From Sphingomonas crocodyli (GTDB lineage: Bacteria > Pseudomonadota > Alphaproteobacteria > Sphingomonadales > Sphingomonadaceae): DNA of 64,000 nucleotides. A program made the translations under genes and the position numbers. The stretch covers positions 124,001 through 188,000 of the forward strand of contig NZ_SACN01000003.1 in assembly GCF_004005865.1 (NCBI RefSeq), in the 5' to 3' direction. Below the pieces are notes generated by a model. That model was not told the origin of the DNA. It ran no database searches and saw nothing but the letters and a program-made list of their open reading frames with translations. Below, one piece after another: positions 42,113 to 52,032 of this stretch (position 1 is the first letter of the stretch; the number at the start of each line of letters is the position of its first letter).

Positions 42113-43999
42113 TTAAGGAGTCAAAAGCTGAGCGAAGTCGGTTTGCCGCGTGCCGTGACGCTCGTTGCTCGCAGCCAGTACTGCGGCCTTCAGCCGCGCG
42201 ATATCGACCTCAGCGACAGTCCGCGGGCGCGTCGCGTTCTGGTTCGGCTCATATTTAAACGCGATCACATCTATGTAGACTGGTGCTAAAAACTGCTTTG
42301 CGCCCACCAAACCTAACAGCGCCTGACTGATAGCTGGATATGGCGTATACATAGGGTTGCCCAACCATCCTCTAAGCTCGGCCACGTCCGGCCGGCTATA
42401 ATCGACATTTGCAGTGGTCAATGCCGAGAGAAGTCCGTCGGCTGTCTGGGGGATGGCAGGTGCTGGCAATTGCGCATCGCCTGCCTGGCGTCGCAGCTTG
42501 AAGGTTGTTGCGTTCAGCGCGCACCCAGCGGCCGCGCCACCGACATAGAAGTGGCAGCTTGGTCCATCTGCTTTCGCCAGAACGAACAAGGTCGAATAGC
42601 CGCACGCGACGATGTCGGGATCATTTCGGCCCTCGCAACCCGTCGCGCTCGGCAGAACCGCCACGATCCGGTAAGTCCGTCCCGCGGTGAGGCTTAACGT
42701 CGTAGGTGGGTCGCGGCCGTCGGGGCATGCTACGTTCTCGTTGTACAGCGCGTCGACTGGGCCAACCGACTTGCGCTCACCAGTCTGAACGTCGATTGTC
42801 CAGAAATACAGCCGCTCTTCGTTGATCGCGCAGTTGTACGCCTTGACGTCCTTCCAGCCAAAATATGTGGGGGTCGCGGGCGCTGGTGTTCCAGGTGCTA
42901 AGCCAGTGTCCGGCTGATCGGACGTCGCGAATACGGTTGCGATCAGCTTGTCCGCCTCGCTCGTGTTCGCTGGCCTCGGCAGGACGCCATACTGGATCAG
43001 GTCGGCACGCTTGTCACCATTCACGTCAGCTAAGGCGTAGAAGCCAGCATTGTCTTTAGTTATGCGAAGCATATTGCCCCAGATCATCGGGGAAGGGTTT
43101 ATGAAGCGGTTGCCGTCGGAGAGACTGACGAGGGCTTCCATATTTAAGTCGGATCTACCTAAGCCCTTAACCGCGACGATGTCAGCTTTGCCATCTCCGC
43201 TAACGTCGCCGACAAGACAGATCTCCGATATGATGCAGAAAAAGCCGTGACCGAGCTGAGGTGCGGCAAAGGCGGTCCCGGTAGACTTTGAGATAAGCAC
43301 ATTGCCCTGCTCTACGCCTTGAGCGGTTCGCTTGAACGCGATCGCGTCGGCTCTTCCATCGCCATCTACATCTCCGGCCGCGCAAATCTCGACATTCACG
43401 CAGAAGAAGTTGTTCCAGATGGCGTTTGCGCCAAAGCTCCCGCCGGTTGACAACGATGTGAAAACCGGTCCCGCTCGGCGCGTGAAGGCTACAAGGTCGG
43501 CCCGCTTGTCATTATTCAAATCGACCGCGAAGCACTCTTGATATTCTGCGCACCAACTGCTGTTCCACGGTTGGGGCGACAATGTGAACTTGGTGCCGCT
43601 CGACAAAGCCACCTGCGCATTGGCGGCACCCGGGACATTATCGGCTCCGTGTGGCATGAACACCAAGTCACCCTTGCCGTCGCCATTTACGTCAGCGATT
43701 TGAATGATCCCCAATCCTGACGTGCGAGGGAAGTTCTCTGCAAATATCGCTGGTGAGCTGAAATTGGAGCCTGTCGACAGCCCCACCGTGACAATGCCAC
43801 TTAGCCAGGCATACAAGACCATGTCAGCTCGGCCGTCACCATTGACGTCTCCGAACGCCACCGTGAGGTTCGTAAACGCTGGCCCCCTCGCATCCGTAGC
43901 CGTCCATCGCTGACCGGCGCGGAAGTGAAGAGGAGCAGCTGTAGCTGATAACGGTTGGACAGCGAGCAGTACCAACAGGATGATCGCGCGCATCAGCAT
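42113..43999 (-). CDS. exported FG-GAP/VCBS repeat protein
   Basis: 628-aa secreted protein. Signal peptide MLMRAIILLVLLAVQPLSATA. Residues 25-355 form about seven FG-GAP-type repeats, each with a calcium-binding loop D(V/L)N.D.(R/K)ADL(I/V) (DVNGDGRADMV, DVNGDGKGDLV, DLNNDKRADLV, DVDGDGRADAI, DVSGDGKADIV, DVNGDKRADLI). A Cys-rich middle region and a C-terminal domain of about 110 residues follow. Repeats likely form a beta-propeller. GGG lies upstream of the ATG. Surface or periplasmic binding role inferred. Confidence 0.85.
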   Translation of the reverse strand: MLMRAIILLVLLAVQPLSATAAPLHFRAGQRWTATDARGPAFTNLTVAFGDVNGDGRADMVLYAWLSGIVTVGLSTGSNFSSPAIFAENFPRTSGLGIIQIADVNGDGKGDLVFMPHGADNVPGAANAQVALSSGTKFTLSPQPWNSSWCAEYQECFAVDLNNDKRADLVAFTRRAGPVFTSLSTGGSFGANAIWNNFFCVNVEICAAGDVDGDGRADAIAFKRTAQGVEQGNVLISKSTGTAFAAPQLGHGFFCIISEICLVGDVSGDGKADIVAVKGLGRSDLNMEALVSLSDGNRFINPSPMIWGNMLRITKDNAGFYALADVNGDKRADLIQYGVLPRPANTSEADKLIATVFATSDQPDTGLAPGTPAPATPTYFGWKDVKAYNCAINEERLYFWTIDVQTGERKSVGPVDALYNENVACPDGRDPPTTLSLTAGRTYRIVAVLPSATGCEGRNDPDIVACGYSTLFVLAKADGPSCHFYVGGAAAGCALNATTFKLRRQAGDAQLPAPAIPQTADGLLSALTTANVDYSRPDVAELRGWLGNPMYTPYPAISQALLGLVGAKQFLAPVYIDVIAFKYEPNQNATRPRTVAEVDIARLKAAVLAASNERHGTRQTDFAQLLTP

Positions 44000-44273
44000 C
44001 TCGATTCCCTTCGTTTATATTTAGATGCTAGGTCTGACTTCGATGGCGGGTCAATGATCAAGGCAGTAAGGAGGCTTCAAAGGGCATTTTTGGGTTGATC
44101 ATGATGGTTGGAAGTCGCTCTACATGGAGATGCTGTTGGAGCGCCACAATCGGTCCCGACACAATCCTCGATCGATCCGCTCACCATTAGTCGTCGGCTT
44201 CGTGGATAAGATTTGGGGAAGCAGGACCGGGTTGTCCCGAAATAGGCGAGCCACTGTTTAGGATCAGATGTTA

Positions 44274-45110
44274 GGGTCAGGACCCATAATCCGGATTCCC
44301 TTGGCGGCGCGAACGTGATTCAGGCTCGGCAACAGCAGGAGCTTGGATTTGAGCGAGTTTTGGTTGAGTGAGGAGCAGTTCGAGCACCTTCGGCCGTTGT
44401 TGCCGGACAAGGCGCGTGGGGTTGCGCGGGTGGATGATCGACGGGTGATCAGCGGCATCATCCATGTGGTGAAATCGGGAGGCCGCTGGGTCGATGCGCC
44501 TGCCTGTTACGGGCCGCGCAAAACGCTCTAATATCGGTTCGCGCGGTGGGCAGCGAAGGGCGTATGGCAGGAGATGTTCATCACGCTGGCGGCGGCGGGC
44601 GGACCGCCTGCCGAGGTCATGATCGACAGCATGCACATGAAGGCGCACCGCTCGGCGGGCGGCGGAAAAGGGGGGCGCTCCTCCAGGCGATCGGGATCAG
44701 CCGGAGCGGCCGCAACAGCAAACTCCACGCGCTGACCGACAGCGAAGGCCGACCGCTCCGCTTCCTGCTGACCGGCGGCCAGATAGCCGACTGCCGCGCG
44801 GCCGACGTCCTGCTCGACAATTTGGCGCCAAGCACCATCGTGCTTGCCGACAAGGCCTATGACAGCAACGCGATCCGCGACCTGATCGAGCGGCAAGGGG
44901 CCGTCCCCAACATCCCGTCCAAGGCCAACAGGCGCTGGAAGAGCTGCTTCTCGCACGTGCTCTACAAGGGCCGGAACGCCGTCGAGCACATGTTCTGCCG
45001 TCTCAAGGATTACCGCCGCATCGCCACCCGCTACGACAAGCTCGCCACCAACTTCCTCGGCGCGATCTACCTCGTCGCCGCTGTCACATGGTGGTTATGA
45101 GTCCCGACTC
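44274..45110 (+). mobile_element. IS5-family (IS427-group-like) insertion sequence with TA duplication
   Basis: 837-bp element with imperfect inverted ends (left GGGTCAGGACCCATAA; right, complemented, GAGTCGGGACTCATAA), flanked by TA on both sides. Two overlapping transposase frames are separated by a -1 shift at a GGAAAAGGGGGG slip site, as is usual in this group, so that shift is probably programmed. Confidence 0.85.
44343..45100 (+). pseudogene. IS427-type transposase with internal stop
   Basis: First frame starts MDLSEFWLSEEQFEHLRPLLP and continues to PAEVMIDSMHMKAHR (first catalytic Asp), but a TAA interrupts it at 44529. Second frame holds LADKAYDSN (second Asp) and AVEHMFCRLKDYRRIATRYDK (Glu). 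All three catalytic residues are present, but the nonsense codon should block the fusion protein. Confidence 0.85.
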
Positions 45111-45186
45111 TAGCTCGACCACGACTTTCGGGTCGATGCTTATGCCGTCATCGCGGTTGGGGGCCGCGGCTAGAAGGCGCAATTAA

Positions 45187-45285
45187 ATGGAAATCGTAAT
45201 TCGCGGCTTCGTGGCTGCTGGGATGCTGTGCGCATCCGTCTCGGCTTTCGCGTATACGCCATATAATCGCGATTCCCATAGATGA
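45187..45285 (+). CDS. 32-codon signal-peptide-like ORF
   Basis: MEIVIRGFVAAGMLCASVSAFA followed by ten residues and a stop. It looks like an N-terminal signal peptide of a lost or truncated exported gene, just downstream of the IS. No clear ribosome binding site. Confidence 0.3.
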   Translation: MEIVIRGFVAAGMLCASVSAFAYTPYNRDSHR

Positions 45286-45370
45286 GCATATTCTTTGGGC
45301 TAGCTGGCGCTATTATGCAGGCCTGTTTCCCGCAATAGCGATTGGCAAAGTGGCCGCAAGCCGACTTTGC

Positions 45371-45718
45371 TCAGCCCATCCCTACAACTAAACCGAGCTG
45401 CTTCAAGGTGAATGGCTTCGCAAGATAGGAGACGCCACCCGGAAGATCGGGTGGTTCGTCGTTGCCCGATACAACGATCACTCGTGCCTCAGGCTGACGT
45501 TTCCGCGCCTCGGCGGCAACCGCCAACCCGCTGCCCCCCTCGCCGAGCTTTATATCGCAAATCAGCAATGAAAACTCTCTGTCCCGAATGTTGGCGATGG
45601 CTTCTTGCTCACCTTCGACGATCGTGGTGTCATGACCGAGGATCTCAAGCATGTCGGCGATCATGGGACCCAGGATCGGACTGTCCTCGACGATCAGGGC
45701 AGAGTTGTCGCGTTTCAT
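45371..45718 (-). CDS. single-domain response regulator
   Basis: 115-aa CheY-like receiver: MKRDNSALIVEDSPILGPMIAD, phospho-Asp in LLICDIKLGEGGSG, VIVVSGND (Ser at strand 4) and the conserved Lys in YLAKPFT. All key residues are intact, unlike the receiver at 9625. No output domain and no kinase adjacent; may serve the phytochrome or the HPt protein. The start at 45718 lies within a longer frame. Confidence 0.85.
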   Translation of the reverse strand: MKRDNSALIVEDSPILGPMIADMLEILGHDTTIVEGEQEAIANIRDREFSLLICDIKLGEGGSGLAVAAEARKRQPEARVIVVSGNDEPPDLPGGVSYLAKPFTLKQLGLVVGMG

Positions 45719-45842
45719 TGCTGCAATCCGCTTGAGAGTGCCTAAGAACATACAACCGGCCGAGGATCGAATGGTTGCGGTTCGGCCTGCGGGTCACTGG
45801 ACAGTGGCGCCGGCAGCATCTCAAAGCGCTTTTTTTTTACTA

Positions 45843-45858
45843 GAGGCTGTTTGGAAAA
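45843..45858 (+). repeat. solo IS5-type left end
   Basis: GAGGCTGTTTGGA, preceded by TA, matches the left end of the truncated IS5 element at 14671 over 13 bases. No transposase sequence follows, so it is a leftover end or a chance match. Confidence 0.4.
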
Positions 45859-45982
45859 CCGCCAGCGGGCGGGAAAAGGCGTCACCCCTCGCTGGATGAT
45901 ATCCGTTCACAGTGTGGAAGATGGCGATCGCCCAATCGAGCGCGATGTCCGGGCTTTTGTCCCTGTGAGGAGCTATGAGTTT

Positions 45983-46429
45983 CTACATTTTGGTTATGCG
46001 CCGTTTCACTGATCGCTTCGCTCGATCGCCCATGACGACGGCGGTGACAGCGCAAATCAGCGCAGCAGTAAATATCATCCAGGCAGCGGTCATCGCCAGC
46101 CGAACGATCGTAATTGACGAGCGCGTCCACGACACCTCCGCGTCACGTAGCGCGTCGCGGGGCAGGTCAGGGCACTGATCCCAATATAGCTCGCGTGCCT
46201 GGGCCGTGCAGGTGAACCCCTTTGTCTCCCGAGTATTTGTTCCGCGGATTGGCTCGATGAAGAGCGAGTAGAGGACAAGATATGCGAACAATCCTGCAAG
46301 CGTGAGAATGGCCGCAACGATAATCCAGGTGCGGCGGCGTCGCACCACACCGGCCTGGTTCCACTCCCAGGCAGCGAGCGCCGCCAACAAAATCAGGCCA
46401 GACGAATATAGGCGACTGCTAGCGGCCAA
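45983..46429 (-). CDS. small integral membrane protein
   Basis: 148-aa protein with three helices (LILLAALAAWEW; WIIVAAILTLAGLFAYLVLYSLF; AWMIFTAALICAVTAVVM). Between helices two and three is a loop with three Cys (GFTCTAQARELYWDQCPDL), likely periplasmic. Basic ends. Not recognised. Confidence 0.55.
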   Translation of the reverse strand: MAASSRLYSSGLILLAALAAWEWNQAGVVRRRRTWIIVAAILTLAGLFAYLVLYSLFIEPIRGTNTRETKGFTCTAQARELYWDQCPDLPRDALRDAEVSWTRSSITIVRLAMTAAWMIFTAALICAVTAVVMGDRAKRSVKRRITKM

Positions 46430-46743
46430 GGCGGTTGAAGGTCTGCCAAGGCTGCAAACAGTGGTATTGCCGCCAGCAAAAACGTGACGCCGAGAATTTT
46501 CAGCAGCTTTTTGAACGCAGGCGCACTGGCTCTACAGCGACGCACCCCCGGTACGCTCCTATCTCCGTCGCCTCAGCCTTGACGCGGACATCGACATCGC
46601 TTCGCGCAATTTGTTCGGCGATCCCGATCCCGACCTTGGCCTGCAGACCCGGGCACTCGACCTGATAAATAGGACGCTCGGCCCTGCTGATGGAGCGGGC
46701 GACTGGCGCACCCCGCTTCCCCAGTACCTCAAGATTTTCCGGG

Positions 46744-47035
46744 ATGGAGAGAGCCATCCTCGAAACGCTGGAAGAGATATTAAAGATCGTGAGTTTCCAG
46801 CACGGCGCCGAACTGTTCGAACGCCTGACGACCCTCAAGCCAAAGCTTATGGACACGCTGCTGGCCGCATGCCGCAGCCTGAAGTCAAAGCGCCTATTCC
46901 TCTACTTCGCGAGCCAGCCCCCACGCTTGGGCAAAGCGGATAAGGGCCGCCGACATCGACCTCGTCTCGGGCAAGCGCCAGATCGTCCCGGATGTTGCAC
47001 TCGATCAGGAGTTCCAGATCACCGGCCAAGGTCAG
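46744..47035 (+). pseudogene. relic of AbiEi-type antitoxin
   Basis: In one frame: MERAILETLEEILKIVSFQHGAELFERL..LKPKLMDTLLAACRSLKSKRLFLYFA. In another, from 46949: ADIDLVSGKRQIVPDVALDQEFQIT. Together these match the C-terminal domain of type IV AbiEi antitoxins (ERAILE ... C.SVK.KRLF ... D.G.GKR). No intact N-terminal HTH and no AbiEii toxin gene follow. Confidence 0.7.
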
Positions 47036-47332
47036 GAAACTCCGGTGCGACGCCCAAGCACTACGAAGGTAACGGGGATAGGCGAGAAAACTGGTCGAGC
47101 CGCTCGCGGACCGTTTCAAGCGCGTTAACCGCGAGAAGATTGGCCGCCTCGCGGAGCCGGCTTCTAGTGGATCGTTCCGGCGCACCGCCTAAAACCCATG
47201 GCGTAACCATATTGCATCTACGGCGCGTCTTACGATCGATCATGCCGCCAGAACCTGCATCAAAGTTTCATCGCGAGCGGCATAATAGATTAGAGCGCGG
47301 GTCAGGCGGGTCGATTCGAGGAAGGCAAGGTT

Positions 47333-47521
47333 GTGATGGAGGGCTTCAATCTTGGCCGAGGCGTCACCGTCCTTGTTCTTGGCGCGATGATCGTCGCGAT
47401 AGTGTGCGAAATCTCGTTGAGCGCCGCAAACTTCGACAGCGTATCTATCGCTAAGGTGTGGGGCGGTCTTACGCTTCTGTGCGCTCCCGGGCTTATATGG
47501 CTAGGGGGTAAAGCACGGTAA
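47333..47521 (+). CDS. small membrane protein
   Basis: 62-aa protein with two hydrophobic helices (VTVLVLGAMIVAIVCEISL; VWGGLTLLCAPGLIWLGG). Purine-rich upstream sequence. The start is GTG at 47333 or ATG one codon later. Not recognised. Confidence 0.5.
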   Translation: MMEGFNLGRGVTVLVLGAMIVAIVCEISLSAANFDSVSIAKVWGGLTLLCAPGLIWLGGKAR

Positions 47522-47685
47522 TGCGCCGCAAAGACAACGCTTTCGCCAAGGATCGTGTCGCGGCTCATTTCCGCGACGACGCCAAGCGCGGTGATTGAGA
47601 TGTCTGCACAGACGCTGGCACGTGCGTGCTGTGTGTCGCTGCTGTCTAAACGTTCGCTCCGTCGTATTTTCGTCTCGAGCAAACC

Positions 47686-47916
47686 TCACTGCTCGGGCTT
47701 TGAGCGCCTCGATCCCGCCACGCGCGGAGGCGAGCGTCGTCGCGATTGATCATGAGTGGCGAGGCCCGACGCACGGGCAGCACACAGGTCCGCTTTGCGC
47801 TCGAACGCGTCGGCTTCGGCGATTAGGTGCGGCATCATCCACGATGGTAAAATATTCGCCAGTGCGCGCGATCGCGCAGCGCGCTTACGGTAATATTCTT
47901 CCGTTGGCCTGAACAT
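47686..47916 (-). CDS. small helical protein, YYxKRAxRSR family copy 1
   Basis: 76-aa protein. MFRPTEEYYRKRAARSRALANILPSW, then HLIAEADAFERKADLCAARA. It is a clear paralogue of 54164-54355. AGGGG near the start favours 47916. The last 25 residues are basic and variable. Function unknown. Confidence 0.6.
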   Translation of the reverse strand: MFRPTEEYYRKRAARSRALANILPSWMMPHLIAEADAFERKADLCAARASGLATHDQSRRRSPPRVAGSRRSKPEQ

Positions 47917-48436
47917 GCCCCTGATTGCCGTGAGAAAATCGCTAGGGGCAAGGTGGACGATGGTCTGAAGAATAAGGTTAACGCGCTGTCTGGATGGCCG
48001 GGCGCGAGCTACCACTTTCTGCTCTGGTTCATTTTGTCAGCGGATCGTAGGAGGAGGAGCGCCCATTATCGAAGCCGGAAATGTCTGTACACGACAGAAG
48101 AGATAGAGATAGTCAACAGCTGGGCGGCAAACAGGCGAAACAATCCACTCTTGGCAGGAACTATGCTCTATCGAGCGGCCCGGTCCTGTTGGATATCGAT
48201 ATCACCATATCTGGCCTTGCTCCCAAACATCGGAAATGTGTGCTCTCAGCGTGCCGAGGTCGAGCCGGGCGTCCCGTGCTGACCAGCTGTGTTGATAAGT
48301 CTCATCATCCCCGCGATCATCAGCAAAAATATACCTATCCGTGCCCTCGCTAAGTCATGCGTCAGCGAGCTTCGCAGTATTCAAGCGAAAGAAGGTCAGA
48401 ACATTTTTTTGCAAACGCAACCGGGAGTCTCGTATC

Positions 48437-48676
48437 ATGCTCTTGACGAACGATGAGATTTTCAATTTTCCTTACAGGATGATGCGGCGGCTCCCTTTGT
48501 TAGAACGTGCCTTCCAGATAGCGGGCGAGGGGTCGTGTCGTGACTGGAGTGATGTGGCCACGATGCTCAAACGAGAAGACTATGATCTCGTCGACGAGCA
48601 CTTGAACAGCCAGCTATTACGCAATCAGATAAACATTCGGATCAGCCAGGCTGATGGACTGCGCAATCGTCATTGA
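48437..48676 (+). CDS. small hypothetical protein
   Basis: 79-aa protein starting MLLTNDEIFNFPYRMMRRLPLLERAFQIAGEG, with GGGAG 9 nt upstream. Mixed helical; no family recognised. It stands alone. Confidence 0.5.
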   Translation: MLLTNDEIFNFPYRMMRRLPLLERAFQIAGEGSCRDWSDVATMLKREDYDLVDEHLNSQLLRNQINIRISQADGLRNRH

Positions 48677-48770
48677 TTTATCGCCAGAGGCCGCACTTCA
48701 GCATCGGTGCCAAGTTGCGAAGTCGAGGCGTTCGAGTCGGGTGCTTGGCCTCAAATATAGCTAGCTCTGC

Positions 48771-49094
48771 TCAGGTGCTTGAATCTGGAGTCGGATAAGG
48801 CAGCTTGATGCGGAGTTGGAGTTCGATCATTCGGCGCGTTTCTAGGCCTGAACGCTCGATCCCTTCAACGATCGCCAGCAGCGCCACCTCATCAGGCGCA
48901 TTCCAAAGCACTGGAAGCCGCCGCAGCATCTCGGGATGGAATTGCCGCGCAAATATCGTGACGCGATCTCGAAGATTGAGATTGGCAGCAACGCCGGACT
49001 CCTCGACAAAAGCGACCCAATGGGTCGCGGCGAGTGAAGCCGCCTGGTCGAGCGCCTCCGACACGTTGAGCTTGGATCGTGTGAAAGGCCACAT
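48771..49094 (-). CDS. small hypothetical protein
   Basis: 107-aa protein, MWPFTRSKLNVSEALDQAASLAATHW, then FARQFHPEMLRRLPVLWNAPDEVALLAIVEGIERSGLETRRMIE. Amphipathic helices throughout. No signal peptide. Not recognised. Confidence 0.5.
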   Translation of the reverse strand: MWPFTRSKLNVSEALDQAASLAATHWVAFVEESGVAANLNLRDRVTIFARQFHPEMLRRLPVLWNAPDEVALLAIVEGIERSGLETRRMIELQLRIKLPYPTPDSST

Positions 49095-49471
49095 ATGAGA
49101 TTGTTATGACCGCTCGACCCCAATCACAATTGAAACGGGTGCGACTTAACCGCGATTATGCGCTTCCCGTCGCTAAATGCCATTGTAAACGCTCAAAGTT
49201 CTTCGCGGCCAGGACGCCGACTGGCCAGCCCCGCACAGCGCTGAAATGCCGGTTCGATGGAGTGCGGCCACTCGCATGACAGGCGATTTGCATAAACATC
49301 TGATAGGGGCATTGCGGTGGAACAGCATATATCGCTGGCGACAATAGGTAGTGTCCAAATAATTGGATCGCGGCGCATGATCACAGGCGTCTTGAAGGAA
49401 CCAACGGACCGCGCTGGTGGGCTGGGGGATAAGTTGAGGGGCCTGCGCGCTAATCGTGCGAGGAGATTGCG

Positions 49472-49650
49472 ATGTTCGACGCCGAACTGAAGTCCGCCCA
49501 CGACCTTGCAGATCTCTGAAAGCCGATCAACGGGGAGAGTGAGGCTTATGTCAAAGCCCGCAAGGCATTGCTCTTACTCGAGATCGAGGAGAGGCGCACA
49601 ATGACTCGCGTGGCCGAACAACAACGTCGGCTGCCGCCCGGCCCTAGGGC
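49472..49650 (+). pseudogene. relic of a DUF899-type thioredoxin-like protein
   Basis: ATG with GAGGAGA upstream, then a stop after 15 codons, followed in the same frame by ESEAYVKARKALLLLEIEERRTMTRVAEQQRRLPPG. This matches the start of DUF899 proteins (ARxALLxxEIELRR...VAxQRRxLPPG). The rest of the gene is missing. Confidence 0.6.
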
Positions 49651-49908
49651 CCGGAACACGAGCGACCCTGTCGGATGTGTCGGGAACCCTTTCGCAGTCG
49701 ATCTATATCACTCCATTGAGTGACGCCGGCTAAATCAAACGGACGCTCAGACTGGGAGTGGTTCGGCTGTGGATGACTTAATTGGAGTTCGACCTGCTGG
49801 CGCACCCCCACGCTCATCGCAACATCCCCTGCGGATGCTGAATCTGGTTTCGGATCGATCTTCTTTTGATCGCGTCTGTCGGCACTCAACAGCCCTTCGT
49901 GCATTTCG

Positions 49909-51375
49909 ATGATGATGGACCGTAAATCTCGCATACCAATGCCTGCCATCGTGGCAGCTGCATGTCTTCTCCTGTCAGGCTGTGACCACTCGTCTCAAGA
50001 ACTTGATCTACCGGGGGTTACGAAGGAGGAACGCGTCGCAGGTCAGCAGCAACATGCGCAAATCCTTGCGACGATGGGGGGGGAATATCGCGGAGACGCA
50101 GATAATTATGTCCGGTCCATCGGCGCTCAGATCGCCAGCGCGGCGGGTCTGCGCGGGCAATGTAACTTCACGCTGGTCAACAGCGATGTTGTGAACGCCT
50201 TCGCGGTACCCGGATGCTTCATCTACGTGACGCGAGGGCTGCTCGCGGTCGTGGCAAGCGAGGATGAGCTTGCCTCGGTTCTTGGTCATGAGGTCGGCCA
50301 TATCGTGGCTCGGCATAGCGCGCGACAGCGCGAACGATCATTGTGGAGCCTGCTTGGGATTTTCGCAGTCAGCTTGACCGGATCGGACCGGCTGACACGG
50401 ATTGCGGGGCGGGCCGTCTCGCTCTTCGGCCTGCGCTACTCACGCGAAGAAGAATATGAAGCTGACGTTCTCGGCATCCAATATGTCTCGAAGGCTGGCT
50501 ATGATCCGTTCGCAGCCGCCGACATGCTCCATGCCTTGGGTCGGCAGGAGCGTTTCATAAAGGCAACTAATGGCGACAATGATGCGCACAGCTTGCCCGA
50601 ATGGGCCAGTAGCCACCCGTTGCCTGTCAACCGGATAAAACGCGCAATTCAAACAGCCCATGCCACCGGCGTCGCCGAACATGTGCGACCCGAACGAGAA
50701 GATGTCTATTTAAACAATGTAGATGGCTTGCTGTTCGGAGACGATCCTCAACAAGGCTTCGTCATCGGCCGTCGATTTGCCCACCCAATCATGCGGATCG
50801 CGTTCGATGCGCCTGCTGGCTTCACCCTTACCAACAGTCCCCAAGCGATTGGTATCACCGGGACGGGGGACATCAGAGGCGAATTTGGCGGCGGTAAGCT
50901 CGAGGCCGAAGATCTTGACGCTTACCTGCGACAGCTGATCAGAGAGCTTATAAACAGTGATATTAAGCAGCCTCTAAGCGTGACAAATGGTATGATCAAC
51001 GGCCTCTCCGCCCGGACGACGCGGCTTAATATGACGGGGTCGAATGGAGATGCTGTCTTGCTGATCGCCGTCTATAATGGCGGTGGTGGCCAGGCGTTTC
51101 ACTTTGTGATCGCGGCTCCGGCTGAGGCCAGCAGTGCCACCATCGATCAGCTGTTCCGCTCTTTTCGTAGACTGAGCGATGGCGAGGCGGCAGCCTTGCG
51201 GCCAAGAGTCATGAAGGTAGTTAGAGCGGCTGCAAATGACAGCAATGACAGCCTGTCCCGGCAAATGGCCGACCGCAATGGCCGGGCGCTGTTCGTGGCA
51301 CTCAATGGCGATGCGCAGGTAAAGGCGGGTGGCCGCTACAAGATCGTGCGCTTCAGCGCCACAAGCGCACATTAG
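49909..51375 (+). CDS. lipoprotein M48 metalloprotease
   Basis: 488-aa zinc protease. Lipoprotein signal with lipobox LLSGC (Cys25). Zinc motif HEVGH at residues 127-131, with the third ligand Glu in REEEYEADVLG. Central part AAADMLHALGRQERF and SSHPLPVNRI follow, typical of BepA/LoiP-like M48 enzymes, which act in outer-membrane quality control. The C-terminal 200 residues carry a beta-rich extension ending in GRYKIVRF, a short LysM-like or SH3-like end. Three ATGs open the frame. Confidence 0.9.
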   Translation: MMMDRKSRIPMPAIVAAACLLLSGCDHSSQELDLPGVTKEERVAGQQQHAQILATMGGEYRGDADNYVRSIGAQIASAAGLRGQCNFTLVNSDVVNAFAVPGCFIYVTRGLLAVVASEDELASVLGHEVGHIVARHSARQRERSLWSLLGIFAVSLTGSDRLTRIAGRAVSLFGLRYSREEEYEADVLGIQYVSKAGYDPFAAADMLHALGRQERFIKATNGDNDAHSLPEWASSHPLPVNRIKRAIQTAHATGVAEHVRPEREDVYLNNVDGLLFGDDPQQGFVIGRRFAHPIMRIAFDAPAGFTLTNSPQAIGITGTGDIRGEFGGGKLEAEDLDAYLRQLIRELINSDIKQPLSVTNGMINGLSARTTRLNMTGSNGDAVLLIAVYNGGGGQAFHFVIAAPAEASSATIDQLFRSFRRLSDGEAAALRPRVMKVVRAAANDSNDSLSRQMADRNGRALFVALNGDAQVKAGGRYKIVRFSATSAH

Positions 51376-51417
51376 CTGTGACAAAGCGCGCTCATACGCA
51401 CCGTATGTTTGGAAAGC

Positions 51418-51442
51418 GCGCCCACATTCCGAGTGTGGGCGC
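51418..51442. terminator. 9-bp hairpin after the M48 gene
   Basis: GCGCCCACA and its complement, spaced by 7 nt, 43 bp after the protease stop. GC-rich stem, no T-run. It may end both this gene and the convergent small gene at 51510. Confidence 0.5.
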
Positions 51443-51509
51443 TGCAGTGGGGCGTGAGCAGCGGCACTATGCGCGGCGCCATTGTCCGGTGCGGGCGGCC
51501 CGCGATGAT

Positions 51510-51767
51510 TCACTCGGCCTTGGACAAGGTCACTCGCAGGACTGTCTCACCCTCCGGATCGGTGCGCGGATGACCGTCGGCTGCCAGGCGTTCGATCGTG
51601 TGTAGCGATGCCGGCAGGCTTGGGCAGCGCTCGCGCAGAGCTGTCCACTGGCTCAGACTAATTTCTATGGAAAGCGGGCGACCATGACGCTTCGCTTTGA
51701 AACGCACGAAATCGCCGCTGACGCTGCGTGGCCGTAAACTTCTTACGATGAAAATACCGCTATCCAT
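51510..51767 (-). CDS. small hypothetical protein, copy 1 of a pair
   Basis: 85-aa protein with GDFVRFKAKRHGRPLSIEISLSQWTALRERCPSLPASLHTIERLA. It is weakly like 52033-52299 (GDHMRF ... VQWTVL), suggesting distant paralogues. Beta-rich first half. Not recognised. Confidence 0.45.
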   Translation of the reverse strand: MDSGIFIVRSLRPRSVSGDFVRFKAKRHGRPLSIEISLSQWTALRERCPSLPASLHTIERLAADGHPRTDPEGETVLRVTLSKAE

Positions 51768-52032
51768 AAAACTATCGTTAACTGGCTCTCGTAAAGATAA
51801 TGTTACGGCTTCGACAGTCTCATCATATCTGTGCGCGATAGCTTATATGTCATTGAATAAATCAAAGTTTATCGAGAGAACCCTGGCTCTTGCGGCCGCT
51901 ACGCATGGAACGTAACTAATTGGATCATGGTCTCGATGGGGCTGCATCACTTGGCGTTTAAAGCAAGGCGCCCTTGTCACGGTCTGCCTAGCAATCGGAG
52001 CGACAGAGCAAGCGGGCCGCAGCCAGACATGG

